From: Anaerolineae bacterium
GTDB lineage: Bacteria; Chloroflexota; Anaerolineae; Aggregatilineales; Phototrophicaceae
Reading direction: 5' to 3'
Assembly (NCBI GenBank): GCA_017303775.1
Contig: JAFLCH010000012.1
Coordinates: forward strand, 1 to 34,989
DNA: 34,989 bases
Below the pieces are notes generated by a model that was not told where the DNA came from, did not search any database, and worked only from the letters and a program-made list of their open reading frames with translations. The position numbers and the translations under genes were made by a program. The first letter of the stretch is position 1. Each line of letters starts with the position of its first letter. Below, in pieces: positions 7,641-17,152 of this stretch.

Positions 7641-8498
7641 ATGACCAAAATACCAGATTATTTGCTTATTGGTCATGCAACCGCTGATTTGACGCCTAAT
7701 GGGCGCGTGTTGGGCGGGACAGTTTCGTATGCGGCTCGTGTTGTTAAAGCGTTTTCTTTATCCACAGGCGTATTGACTAGCGCGGCTCAGAATGAACCGC
7801 TGCTGGCGCAGTTGGCTCCGTATGCTGATGAAATGATTGTGCTTCCGGCTGAAGCAACCAGTACATTTGAAAATATCTACAGTGCGACAGGGCGTATTCA
7901 ATATCTGCGCGGCGCTGCTGCACGCATTGAAACTTCTGACATTCCTCCTCACTGGGATAATGCGCCGCTGGTGCATCTTGCGCCGCTGACGGACGAAGTT
8001 GATCCCCGCATTGCTCATCACTTCCCTGATTCAACGGTGATGCTCACATTGCAGGGATGGCTGCGGCGTTGGGACGCGGATGGGCGGGTGCGCTTCAAAC
8101 GGTGGTTTGATGCGGATGTGCTGCGCGACATTGATATTGTGGTATTCAGCGAAGAAGATATTGCAGAAGCGCCGGAACTGGAGCAGGAATTTGCGGGTGT
8201 TGTACGACATCTGCTGGTGACACGCGCCGAGAAGGGCGGAACCTACTACCGCAACGGTCAGCCTATTCATTACACGACGCCGCAAGTTGAACTGGTTCAT
8301 CCGACCGGTGCAGGGGATGTATTCGCGGCGGGGTTGCTGTGCGCTATGCATGTTTTGGGGAATGACATCGAAGCCGCGATTGGGGTAGCTGCCCGGCTAG
8401 CCTCGACATCTGTCACACGACTTGGGTTGGAGAGCGCTCCAACTGCTGACGAGGTTCAGGCGTCTTTAGAAGAGGCACGCAACCGTGCGACGAATTGA
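7641..8498 (+). CDS. PfkB-family carbohydrate kinase
   Basis: This 285-residue protein belongs to the ribokinase/PfkB fold, which phosphorylates sugars or nucleosides using ATP. The second PfkB signature is clear, HPTGAGDVFAAGLLCAM, with the catalytic-base aspartate and the GAGD anion hole. The N-terminal GHATADL and GGTVSYAARV segments match the substrate-binding strands. The usual leading Asp of DTxGAGD is replaced by His-Pro. FSEEDI (about residue 170) corresponds to the NxxE magnesium motif, here with Ser for Asn. Length is typical for a nucleoside- or sugar-kinase member. GGGCAGG just precedes the ATG. The downstream amidohydrolase overlaps it by 14 bases, suggesting a shared catabolic pathway; the substrate is unknown. 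Confidence 0.85.
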   Translation: MTKIPDYLLIGHATADLTPNGRVLGGTVSYAARVVKAFSLSTGVLTSAAQNEPLLAQLAPYADEMIVLPAEATSTFENIYSATGRIQYLRGAAARIETSDIPPHWDNAPLVHLAPLTDEVDPRIAHHFPDSTVMLTLQGWLRRWDADGRVRFKRWFDADVLRDIDIVVFSEEDIAEAPELEQEFAGVVRHLLVTRAEKGGTYYRNGQPIHYTTPQVELVHPTGAGDVFAAGLLCAMHVLGNDIEAAIGVAARLASTSVTRLGLESAPTADEVQASLEEARNRATN

Positions 8499-10095
8499 TC
8501 GAATTCTCTATAATGGGAAAATTGTCACCCTCAATTCTGCTCAACCACATGTATCGGCTCTTGCGATAGCGGCTGGTCGTATCATTGCCCTCGGCGATGA
8601 TGCAGCTATTCGTTCGCTGGCGGATGCTGATACAGTTGTCGAGAATGTAGGCGGACGGCAGATTTTACCCGGCTTGACGGATGCACACATTCATTTTGAA
8701 CTGACTGCACAAAGTTTGCATGAAGTTGATGTATTTGAAGTACCTGATAAACAGACTGCTGTTGAGCGGGTCGGCAAGCATGTGCAGGGTATACCGGCAG
8801 GGCAGTGGGTCACCGGGCATGGTTGGTTCCAAGATTTGTGGCAGGACAGCAGCTTCCCCACAGCGGGTGATATTGATGCTGTCGCGCCTCATCATGCGAT
8901 CTTTTTGACTGCTAAGAGTAAGCATGCAGCATGGGTGAACAGCCTCGCCTTACAGTTGGCAGGCATTGACCGCACAACTCCTGACCCTGAGGGCGGGCAA
9001 ATTGTCCGGGATGCTCAGGGGAATCCTACCGGGATGCTGCTGGAAACCGCTATTGGATTGGTCAGTCGTCATATTCCGGTTCTGACGCTTGAGCAGCGCG
9101 CGGATCAATTTGAGGTGATGCAAGCGCGTGCTCTGGCTTTTGGATTGACGGGTGTTCACGATTTTGATGAGCCGAGCGCGCTGCGGGCGTTCCAAATGAT
9201 GCGCGAGCGCGGGACTCTGGGGCTGCGTGTGGTCAAGCAGGTGAACAAGCAGTGGATAAATGCTGCGCTGGACACAGGATTGCGCACCGGTTTTGGCGAT
9301 GACTGGATTCGCATTGGCGGGTTGAAGCTGTTTGCTGATGGCGCGTTAGGCCCGCATACTGCGGCAATGATTGAACCTTATGATGGTGAGCCAACGAATT
9401 TTGGGATTATCACACTCGAAAAAGAAGAGATGATTGAACTCATCAGCCGAGCGAGCGCGAATGGGCTGCCGTCAACCGTTCATGCAATTGGGGATCGGGC
9501 AGTACATGATGTGCTCGATGCGTTTGAGGTGGTGCGGCGAGAAGAGCAGGAACGCGGTGAACATGCCTCAATTCGCCGTCATCGGATTGAGCATGTTCAG
9601 GTGATTCACCCTGCGGACATTCCGCGCTTGGCAGAGTTGAACATTATCGCTTCGATGCAACCTATTCATGCTACGTCGGATATGCAGTCGGCAGATCGTT
9701 ATTGGGGAGCACGGGCAAGATGGTCATACAATCCTCGTGTTCAACTGGATCAGGGAGTTGTGGTCGCGCTGGGGTCTGATGCGCCGGTGGAACCGTTCGA
9801 TCCGCTTACCGGTATCCATGCCGCGGTGACACGTCAGCGAGCAGATGGCGCGCCCGGTGAGAGTGGTTGGTACCCTGACGCACGGCTCACAGTTGATGAG
9901 GCAGTGCGCGGTTACACCATCGGGCCAGCTTATGCAGCAGGGATGGAAGACCGCTTAGGGCGGCTTGCACCCGGTTACTTAGCCGATTTAATTGTTCTTG
10001 ACCGCGATATTTATACCATTCAGCCTTCAGCGATTCTTGAAGCGCGTGTCGAGGCCACCATGGTCGGCGGCGAATGGCGTTACGGCGGTGTGTAA
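8485..10095 (+). CDS. YtcJ-like amidohydrolase
   Basis: This 536-residue metal-dependent hydrolase belongs to the amidohydrolase superfamily, Amidohydro_3/YtcJ type. The first metal motif is LPGLTDAHIHFE. FADGALGPHTAAM, TVHAIGDRAVHDV and RIEHVQVIHPADIP carry the later ligands, and VALGSDAPVEPFDP has the catalytic aspartate. The C-terminus, GYLADLIVLDRDI, is the closing strand of the small beta domain. The substrate is not predictable; family members hydrolyse C-N bonds in varied metabolites. It starts with GTG 8485 inside the kinase gene (14-base overlap), with AGAGG about 9 bases upstream. Its stop is only 8 bases from the stop of the convergent DM13-like gene. Confidence 0.9.
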   Translation: MRRIDRILYNGKIVTLNSAQPHVSALAIAAGRIIALGDDAAIRSLADADTVVENVGGRQILPGLTDAHIHFELTAQSLHEVDVFEVPDKQTAVERVGKHVQGIPAGQWVTGHGWFQDLWQDSSFPTAGDIDAVAPHHAIFLTAKSKHAAWVNSLALQLAGIDRTTPDPEGGQIVRDAQGNPTGMLLETAIGLVSRHIPVLTLEQRADQFEVMQARALAFGLTGVHDFDEPSALRAFQMMRERGTLGLRVVKQVNKQWINAALDTGLRTGFGDDWIRIGGLKLFADGALGPHTAAMIEPYDGEPTNFGIITLEKEEMIELISRASANGLPSTVHAIGDRAVHDVLDAFEVVRREEQERGEHASIRRHRIEHVQVIHPADIPRLAELNIIASMQPIHATSDMQSADRYWGARARWSYNPRVQLDQGVVVALGSDAPVEPFDPLTGIHAAVTRQRADGAPGESGWYPDARLTVDEAVRGYTIGPAYAAGMEDRLGRLAPGYLADLIVLDRDIYTIQPSAILEARVEATMVGGEWRYGGV

Positions 10096-10103
10096 ACGGG
10101 TTG

Positions 10104-10745
10104 CTATGTCAGTGCCATTGATGCGCTGCTGTACACGATGTTCAAACTGGCTGAATAGATAATTACCCCCCTGTAAACACTAAAATCGACTTCTATGGGA
10201 ACCGGATAGTTCTGGTTCCCTGTATTGGCTTTGAGTTCACCAAGGTCGATGTAATCGGTGCCGATATCTTCGGGTTTACGTGGTTCTGGATTTCGTGTTA
10301 AGTAGATGTGTAGGTTGGGGCCATTTGTCACACGGAAGTCTTCTAAACGCAGCACACGGGTGTTATCCGGGAATTGGTAGAGGCGGGCGGTTCCACTGCC
10401 TGCACGAATATCATCGACTCTGCTGAACAGGCCGACGGCGCGTTGTTCGGGGGCTGTGATACCGGTCAAACCTTGTTCTTCTGTGGGCACTATACTATCC
10501 GGGCTAAGGGCGGCACGCGCCATGGCAATAGCCATTTCACGGTTCTCCTCTAGCAAGTCCTCATAGGCTTCCCGCTGTTCCGGTGTGAGCAGCGCGAATG
10601 CGGCGCGTTGTTCTTCTGTTAGGCCGGGGAATCCATCTTCGACCAATTCAATTTCGAGGAGTGGCTGCCAATATGGGAAAGTGTATACGGCTATGACAAC
10701 CAGTGTTCCTAGGAAGATCACAATTAGCCGCAGTCGATTATTCAT
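10104..10745 (-). CDS. Membrane-anchored DM13-like domain protein
   Basis: The product has 213 residues. The N-terminal segment LRLIVIFLGTLVVIAVYTF is a signal anchor, then comes a helical acidic stretch (LTEEQRAAFALLTPEQREAY), then a DM13-like beta domain over the last 105 residues: SGTARLYQFPDNTRVLRLED, FRVTNGPNLHIYLTRN, IDLGELKANTGNQNYPVP and YRGVIIYSASLNIVYSSASM. DM13 domains are proposed to take part in extracytoplasmic redox reactions through a near-invariant cysteine in the 'IIYC' strand; here the motif reads IIYS, so that cysteine is absent. It is divergent from the Tpx gene. AGAGGA lies about 9 bases before the ATG. Confidence 0.8.
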   Translation of the reverse strand: MNNRLRLIVIFLGTLVVIAVYTFPYWQPLLEIELVEDGFPGLTEEQRAAFALLTPEQREAYEDLLEENREMAIAMARAALSPDSIVPTEEQGLTGITAPEQRAVGLFSRVDDIRAGSGTARLYQFPDNTRVLRLEDFRVTNGPNLHIYLTRNPEPRKPEDIGTDYIDLGELKANTGNQNYPVPIEVDFSVYRGVIIYSASLNIVYSSASMALT

Positions 10746-10815
10746 CGGTGTTATTCCTCTCTCTCGGGGTTGGCAAATGGTTATCTCTGTTCTGGTGATG
10801 CCCTATTGCCCTCGC

Positions 10816-10821
10816 TATAAT
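10816..10821 (+). promoter_or_regulatory. Probable -10 element for the tpx gene
   Basis: A consensus TATAAT lies about 66 bases upstream of the tpx start. No good -35 is present at 16-18 bases upstream, so the promoter call rests on the -10 alone. It could need an activator. Confidence 0.35.
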
Positions 10822-10887
10822 TCACACACTGTATTTGATGAAGAATTCTAAAGTAAATGATGTGTGTAACCAATAAGGAGTATGGTC

Positions 10888-11400
10888 GTGGTTAATCGTA
10901 CAGGTATGTTCATTGGCCCTGTTGAGCATCCGGTTGAAGGAGCCATGCTTAAGATAGGCGATAAGTCACCCGATTTCAAGTTGACTGCTAATGATTGGTC
11001 GATCAAGTCACTGGCTGATTATGAAAATAAAGTGAAAATCATCAGTGTTGTACCTTCGTTGGATACCCGTGTTTGCTCAGCACAAACCCACCGGTTTAAC
11101 CAAGAAGCGGCTAACTTGAATGCCGATGTTGTTATTTTAACAGTGAGCGCCGATTTACCTTATGCGCAGCGGCGCTGGTGTGGGGCTGAAGGGGTTGAAA
11201 GGGTGGTCACGCTTTCGGATCATAAGGACATGAATTTTTCTGATGCGTTTGGCGTTCACGTGAATGATTTACGGATCTGCCAGCGTGCTGCGTTTGTGGT
11301 TGACCGCAATGACATTGTTCAATATGCCGAATACGTTGCGGTGATTGGCGATGAAATTAATTTTGAAGCGGTTCTAGAGGCTGCAAAAGCCTTAGTTTAG
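10888..11400 (+). CDS. tpx: Thiol peroxidase, Tpx-type atypical 2-Cys peroxiredoxin
   Basis: Tpx reduces hydrogen peroxide and organic hydroperoxides in the cytosol using thioredoxin. The 170-residue product shows KIGDKSPDFKL, then SVVPSLDTRVCSAQTHRFN with the peroxidatic cysteine (residue 63), and YAQRRWCGAEG with the resolving cysteine 35 residues later, as in Tpx enzymes. The start is decided by the ribosome binding site: AAGGAG (10875-10880) is 7 bases before GTG 10888 but only 1 base before ATG 10882, so GTG is preferred. The N-terminus is a few residues longer than usual. The M29 peptidase gene follows 30 bases later and may be co-transcribed. Confidence 0.93.
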   Translation: MVNRTGMFIGPVEHPVEGAMLKIGDKSPDFKLTANDWSIKSLADYENKVKIISVVPSLDTRVCSAQTHRFNQEAANLNADVVILTVSADLPYAQRRWCGAEGVERVVTLSDHKDMNFSDAFGVHVNDLRICQRAAFVVDRNDIVQYAEYVAVIGDEINFEAVLEAAKALV

Positions 11401-11430
11401 TTGCGCGTATGAAGAAAGCAGAGGCTAGGT

Positions 11431-12531
11431 ATGGATATTCGGATGCAACGGTTAGCAAATGTGCTGGTGGATTATGCATGTGATGTCAAGCCCGGTATGT
11501 GGGTAGGCATTCTAGGCGATGTGGTGACGCTGCCCGCCCTTCGCGCTGTCTACGCAGAGGTACTGCGATATGGGGGTAACCCTACACTGTTCATCAGTGA
11601 CGAATATATGACGCGGTTATTCGCGAGAGAAGCTAACGATGACCAGATTGCGTGGGTTGATCCCAGTATGTCACTCTACTATGAGAAAGCAGACATTTAC
11701 ATTCGTGTTGGATCAAGCACCAATACTCGCGCTATGACGAACATTGACCCCCAACGGGTACAACGCATCGCAGCAGCGCGTAAGGCATGGTTGGATACCC
11801 GGTTAACCCGGTCGGCCAAGTTGGAGTTTGAATGGGTCGGAACATGGTATCCCACAGAAGCCAGCGCACAGGAAGCCAATATGAGTCTCGAAGAATACGA
11901 GAATTTTGTTTATGGCTCGATGTTCCTCGATCACGAAGATCCTGCTGGTGAATGGCGCAAGCTGGCAGCACATCAACAGTTGAAGGTGGATTGGCTCAAG
12001 GGCAAGAAACAGGTGAAGTTACAAGGCCCGAATGCCGATATTCAATTGTCGATTGAGGGGCGGTCATTCGTTAACAGTGATGGTCACAAGAATATGCCCA
12101 GTGGTGAAATATTCACCGGGCCTGTTGAAGATTCGGTAAATGGTTGGATTAAGTTTGATTACCCCAGCATCGTAGCCGGACGGGCTGTTTCCGGTATTGA
12201 ATTGAAATTTGAGAACGGCAAAGTCGTGCATGCTAAAGCCGATACCAATGATGATTTGCTACAAGCCCAGTTGAATACGGATGCGGGCGCGCGTTATCTG
12301 GGTGAGTTCGCGATTGGCACTAACTTCGGCATCAATCGCTTTACGGGCAATATCCTGTTCGATGAAAAGATCGGCGGAACTATTCATATGGCGATTGGAA
12401 TGGGGTATCCCGAAACAGGCAGCGTCAATCGCAGTGCGGTTCACTGGGATATGATTTGTGATATGCGCAACGACAGTACTATTCATGTGGATGGCGAATT
12501 GTTCTATAAGAATGGTCAATTTGTCGTCTGA
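11431..12531 (+). CDS. M29-family aminopeptidase (thermophilic aminopeptidase type)
   Basis: This 366-residue cytosolic metallo-aminopeptidase removes N-terminal residues from peptides with a two-metal centre. The family pattern is present: an N-terminal domain with DVKPGMWVGI, the central RSFVNSDGHKNMPSGEIFTG with its metal-ligand glutamate, GEFAIGTNFGI with a second glutamate, LFDEKIGGTIHMAIG with further Glu/His ligands, and SAVHWDMICDM with the His and Asp ligands. Length is slightly shorter than the usual 400-410 residues. It sits between tpx and a strong terminator, so it ends that transcription unit. Confidence 0.9.
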   Translation: MDIRMQRLANVLVDYACDVKPGMWVGILGDVVTLPALRAVYAEVLRYGGNPTLFISDEYMTRLFAREANDDQIAWVDPSMSLYYEKADIYIRVGSSTNTRAMTNIDPQRVQRIAAARKAWLDTRLTRSAKLEFEWVGTWYPTEASAQEANMSLEEYENFVYGSMFLDHEDPAGEWRKLAAHQQLKVDWLKGKKQVKLQGPNADIQLSIEGRSFVNSDGHKNMPSGEIFTGPVEDSVNGWIKFDYPSIVAGRAVSGIELKFENGKVVHAKADTNDDLLQAQLNTDAGARYLGEFAIGTNFGINRFTGNILFDEKIGGTIHMAIGMGYPETGSVNRSAVHWDMICDMRNDSTIHVDGELFYKNGQFVV

Positions 12532-12559
12532 TTATCGCCAACAGCTCGCCCACTGTTTG

Positions 12560-12598
12560 AACCGGAGCCTAACTAAGCTCCGGTTTGTGTTTATATTT
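12560..12598 (+). terminator. Intrinsic terminator after the M29 aminopeptidase
   Basis: A perfect 9-bp stem, AACCGGAGC (12560-12568) with GCTCCGGTT (12577-12585), has an 8-base loop and a T-rich tail TGTGTTTATATTT. It separates the tpx-peptidase unit from the TIR gene. Confidence 0.8.
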
Positions 12599-12709
12599 CT
12601 CTTCACCTGAATTGTGCAGAATGGATTGATTATTCTGGCTAATCGTGCCGCAAAAACTGATCTGCGCTATACTTCCAAGAGAATATTTCTGCATAGAATA
12701 GGTGGAATG

Positions 12710-13867
12710 ATGCGCGTATTTATTAATTACGCTCACGCTGACCATGATATTGTTGAATCATTGGCTGGCACGCTCACCGGACACGGTCATGAACTCCTGC
12801 CCCCTGATAAGCTAATGCCCGGCGATGATTGGGCTGTGGAATTGCAGTCAGCGATATCAGAGGCTGATGCAGTGATTTATGCGCTATCACCGGATTCACT
12901 GGCGAATGAGTGGGTGTCATGGTGTTTTGCCGCGGCTGTACGAGCAGGACGACCGGTTATTCCGGTGCTGCTGCGAGAAAGTTCCTCTATTCCCGACTCG
13001 TTGAGCGGGACTCCGGTTGTTGATTTGAGCGCTGGGGGGGATTCTTATACTGTTCTTGCAGATGCGTTTAATACCCTCACAAATTATCAAATTTCTGTCG
13101 ATCTTGCTGCCGAGGTTGCTGATGTTCCCGCCGGAATACCGGCTCAGGCGATGGGCAGCTTAGCTGTAAGTCGTGCTGACGCACATGCCGTGCTGCTGCC
13201 GAATGTACTTAATTTGCTACCGCCTCCTTTTGAATGGCTTGAGATCCCTGCGGGAGAGGTCATATTGCAAGATGCTTCAGCAAATGGCGGCTCAGCCGGT
13301 GGCGCTTATAACGTTGGTACTTTTTACATTAGCCGCTATGCTGTCACGAACGCCCAGTATCGGGTTTTTCTGGAAGACACCAAAGGTTATGCCAGCGAAC
13401 GCTGGTGGAGTTTTTCCGAAGAAGCCGCGCGCTGGCGTCAGGAAAACCCGATGCCTCCATCCATCTCACCGGATGCGGATGTTCCCTGTGTTGGACTGTC
13501 GTGGTATGAAGCAGTGGCTTTTTGCCGCTGGCTTAACTTGAAGCTGCGCCCTTCATCAGCCGTTCAACATGCTGGTTTGCGGCGTATGACGACCGCCATT
13601 GGTTCAACCATCGCGCTCCCAACCGAGCAGCAGTGGCAGCGTGCCATTGAAAATGACGCCGAGAAGATGGATCTCAGCGGTAACATTTTAGAGTGGTGTA
13701 TGACCGCATGGGGAACAGATAATGTGCTGCTTGGTGGTAAGGTGGAACGGGTTGTCCGGGTAGGCTCCACCGACTATGATGAAGAAACCCGGCTGCGTCA
13801 TCGCGATTTAGCGGAGCCAGAAAGCCGGGATAATCGTTTTGGTTTTCGGCTAGCGTGTACGTTGTAA
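12710..13867 (+). CDS. TIR domain fused to a formylglycine-generating-enzyme-like domain
   Basis: This 385-residue cytosolic fusion begins with a TIR domain at residues 1-115: MRVFINYAHADHDIVESLAG, LMPGDDWAVELQSAISEADA, VIYALSPDSLANEWVSWCF and RPVIPVLL. A 70-residue linker leads to an FGE-sulfatase/SUMF1-like C-type-lectin fold at about 190-385: FEWLEIPAGEVILQD, YFISRYAVTNAQYRVFLED-like strand, VPCVGLSWYEAVAFCRWLN, ALPTEQQWQRAIEN, DLSGNILEWCMTAW and RFGFRLACTL. Relative to the WVxKE motif of NAD-cleaving TIRs, the catalytic glutamate position is Cys72, so NADase activity is doubtful. The sulfatase-activating cysteine pair was not identified. ATG 12710 was chosen for the AGGTGG just upstream; ATG 12707 is possible. 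It is a single-gene unit between two hairpins. Confidence 0.85.
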   Translation: MRVFINYAHADHDIVESLAGTLTGHGHELLPPDKLMPGDDWAVELQSAISEADAVIYALSPDSLANEWVSWCFAAAVRAGRPVIPVLLRESSSIPDSLSGTPVVDLSAGGDSYTVLADAFNTLTNYQISVDLAAEVADVPAGIPAQAMGSLAVSRADAHAVLLPNVLNLLPPPFEWLEIPAGEVILQDASANGGSAGGAYNVGTFYISRYAVTNAQYRVFLEDTKGYASERWWSFSEEAARWRQENPMPPSISPDADVPCVGLSWYEAVAFCRWLNLKLRPSSAVQHAGLRRMTTAIGSTIALPTEQQWQRAIENDAEKMDLSGNILEWCMTAWGTDNVLLGGKVERVVRVGSTDYDEETRLRHRDLAEPESRDNRFGFRLACTL

Positions 13868-13888
13868 CCGATTGAGCAGTGTATTGGG

Positions 13889-13928
13889 TATAGAGGTGAG
13901 GCTTGCGAGTGCGAGTCTCACCTCTATA
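13889..13928. terminator. Long hairpin between convergent TIR-FGE and uvrB genes
   Basis: A perfect 12-bp inverted repeat, TATAGAGGTGAG (13889-13900) and CTCACCTCTATA (13917-13928), can be extended inward with G-T pairs to about 18 bp. It lies between two convergent stop codons and can serve as a bidirectional terminator, although it lacks a clear T run on either side. Confidence 0.65.
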
Positions 13929-13937
13929 CAGGATCAG

Positions 13938-15950
<2,013 letters not shown>

Positions 15951-15966
15951 GTCAGGCTCCGTTTCA

Positions 15967-15978
15967 GAACGTCAGTTC
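15967..15978. promoter_or_regulatory. LexA-type SOS box upstream of uvrB
   Basis: GAACGTCAGTTC is a perfect GAAC-N4-GTTC palindrome, the core of the LexA box known from Gram-positive bacteria and reported for green non-sulfur bacteria. It lies 17 bases upstream of the uvrB ATG, just downstream of the -10 element, a position that would block transcription. Confidence 0.7.
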
Positions 15979-15992
15979 GTATGGGGTAGATC

Positions 15993-15998
15993 ATTATA
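15993..15998 (-). promoter_or_regulatory. -10 element of the uvrB promoter
   Basis: A consensus TATAAT on the minus strand (plus-strand ATTATA) lies about 43 bases upstream of the uvrB ATG. Transcription would start near 15986. No good -35 hexamer is visible at the usual spacing. Confidence 0.45.
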
Positions 15999-16107
15999 AC
16001 GGATGAGAAGCATCTGTGGTAGATGATCTTTATCGCTCTCTATTGCTGTTTCTCTGATTTGTTTTGCATCAAGTACATCCGAAAATACGGACTTTAGGGG
16101 CTGACCA

Positions 16108-16136
16108 TTGACATGAACTGTCACGGCTGATATGAT
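16108..16136 (+). promoter_or_regulatory. Consensus sigma-70-type promoter of the tRNA operon
   Basis: A perfect TTGACA (16108-16113) is separated by 17 bases from TATGAT (16131-16136). Transcription would start near 16143, a few bases before the first tRNA. This is the strongest promoter in the window, as expected for stable RNA genes. Confidence 0.85.
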
Positions 16137-16147
16137 GCTCCACATGA

Positions 16148-16219
16148 TGCGGGGTAGAGCAGTGGAAGCTCGTCGGGCTCATAACCCGGAGGTCGCAGGT
16201 TCGAGTCCTGTCCCCGCTA
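16148..16219 (+). tRNA. Initiator tRNA-fMet (CAU)
   Basis: The cloverleaf is complete: acceptor arm 16148-16154 with 16212-16218, D stem GAGC/GCTC, anticodon stem TCGGG/CCCGG with loop CTCATAA (anticodon CAT at 16180-16182), and T arm GCAGG-TTCGAGT-CCTGT. Two initiator hallmarks are present: a mismatch at positions 1-72 (T and T) and three consecutive G-C pairs in the anticodon stem next to the loop. The 3' CCA is not encoded (ACTA follows), so it must be added by the tRNA nucleotidyltransferase. Confidence 0.93.
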
Positions 16220-16225
16220 CTACAG

Positions 16226-16302
16226 GGTGATGTAGCTCAGCCGGTTAGAGCGGTTCACTCATAATGAACAGGTCGGAGATTCGAGTTCTCCCATCACCAC
16301 CA
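16226..16302 (+). tRNA. tRNA with CAU anticodon (elongator Met, or Ile2 with lysidine)
   Basis: The cloverleaf is complete: acceptor GGTGATG/CATCACC, D stem GCTC/GAGC, anticodon stem GTTCA/TGAAC with loop CTCATAA (anticodon CAT at 16260-16262), and T arm GGAGA-TTCGAGT-TCTCC. Discriminator A is followed by an encoded CCA (16300-16302). Positions 1-72 pair normally, so it is not an initiator. A CAU anticodon could mean elongator Met or an Ile tRNA modified by TilS; the stem TTCA/TGAA is closer to elongator Met. It lies 6 bases after tRNA-fMet in the same transcript. Confidence 0.9.
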
Positions 16303-16304
16303 GC

Positions 16305-16331
16305 AAAAGCGCTCCATTTGGAGCGCTTTTT
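16305..16331 (+). terminator. Intrinsic terminator of the tRNA operon
   Basis: An 11-bp stem, AAAAGCGCTCC (16305-16315) with GGAGCGCTTTT (16320-16330), has an ATTT loop and ends in a run of T. It begins 2 bases after the second tRNA and could also stop the convergent hydrolase transcript. Confidence 0.9.
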
Positions 16332-16348
16332 GTGTACCCCTCACTTCG

Positions 16349-17140
16349 TTAAGCAAGCTGGTTGATGAGTTCAACCAGTGCATGATTTAGTGCGGATGGT
16401 GTTTCCATCATCGGCATGTGACCAGCAACATCAATCATTGTTAATACAGCGTTTGGAACTAATCGCGCCATCTCTTGCGGAATTTCCGGCTTAAATAATT
16501 GATCACCTTCTCCGCCGATCACAACTGTCGGCACAGTCACACTCTTTAATGTGTCACTGGAGTCGGGACGGCTTGCCAATGCTTGCAGTGCGCCCATGAT
16601 TCCGGTTGGCTGTGTGTTGAGCATGATGGATTCGGCGGCTTGAATGTAAGGGGCATTGGGGGGTGCTGCGGGATGAAATAACTTGGGGTTGAGCGCCGCT
16701 TTTGACCCTTCGGTAGCGACTTTTTCGGCCGTTTCATAACGCTTGGCTTTGGCTTCCGGCGTATCCGCTTTGTGATTGGTGGCAACTAACCCCATTCCAC
16801 TAAAACGTTCCGGTGCTAGGCGCCAAGCCGCCATGGTGATATAGCCACCCATTGAATGCCCGACCCATATCGCTTTGGGAATATCCAACCGGTTCAGCAG
16901 TTGGATGACATCCTGTGCCATCAAATCGAGGCTGTAAGCTCCTTCGGGCGCTGGGCTTGCGCCATGTCCCCGCAGATCAGGCAGAATGAGATGAGCTGAA
17001 GTCGAAAGGTCATTCACCTGTTCTTGCCAGATCCGCCGGTTTAAGGGGAAACCGTGCAGCAGTAGCACCGGTGTGCCGCTGCCGTGTTCCTCAAAGGCCA
17101 AATTGACGGTAGTGTTCAGAGGTGTTGAGTTATAGGTCAT
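16349..17140 (-). CDS. Alpha/beta-hydrolase fold protein
   Basis: This 263-residue hydrolase carries an intact catalytic triad: the nucleophile elbow GHSMGG (Ser near residue 96), an acidic residue in VVIGGEGDQLF, and the histidine in DVAGHMPMMETP. The oxyanion-hole motif LLLHGFPLNRR and PDLRGHGASPAPEGAYSL are typical of the esterase/haloperoxidase-like subgroup. The substrate cannot be predicted. It is the last gene of the cyclase-lysA-hydrolase series, starting 12 bases after lysA, and ends near the tRNA terminator. Confidence 0.88.
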   Translation of the reverse strand: MTYNSTPLNTTVNLAFEEHGSGTPVLLLHGFPLNRRIWQEQVNDLSTSAHLILPDLRGHGASPAPEGAYSLDLMAQDVIQLLNRLDIPKAIWVGHSMGGYITMAAWRLAPERFSGMGLVATNHKADTPEAKAKRYETAEKVATEGSKAALNPKLFHPAAPPNAPYIQAAESIMLNTQPTGIMGALQALASRPDSSDTLKSVTVPTVVIGGEGDQLFKPEIPQEMARLVPNAVLTMIDVAGHMPMMETPSALNHALVELINQLA

Positions 17141-17152
17141 GTGATCTCCTCA

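Noticed and set aside
7758..7766. TTATCCACA, a perfect DnaA-box sequence
   Set aside because: It is a single copy inside the PfkB-kinase gene with no AT-rich region or further boxes; one 9-base match by chance is expected in a window of this size.
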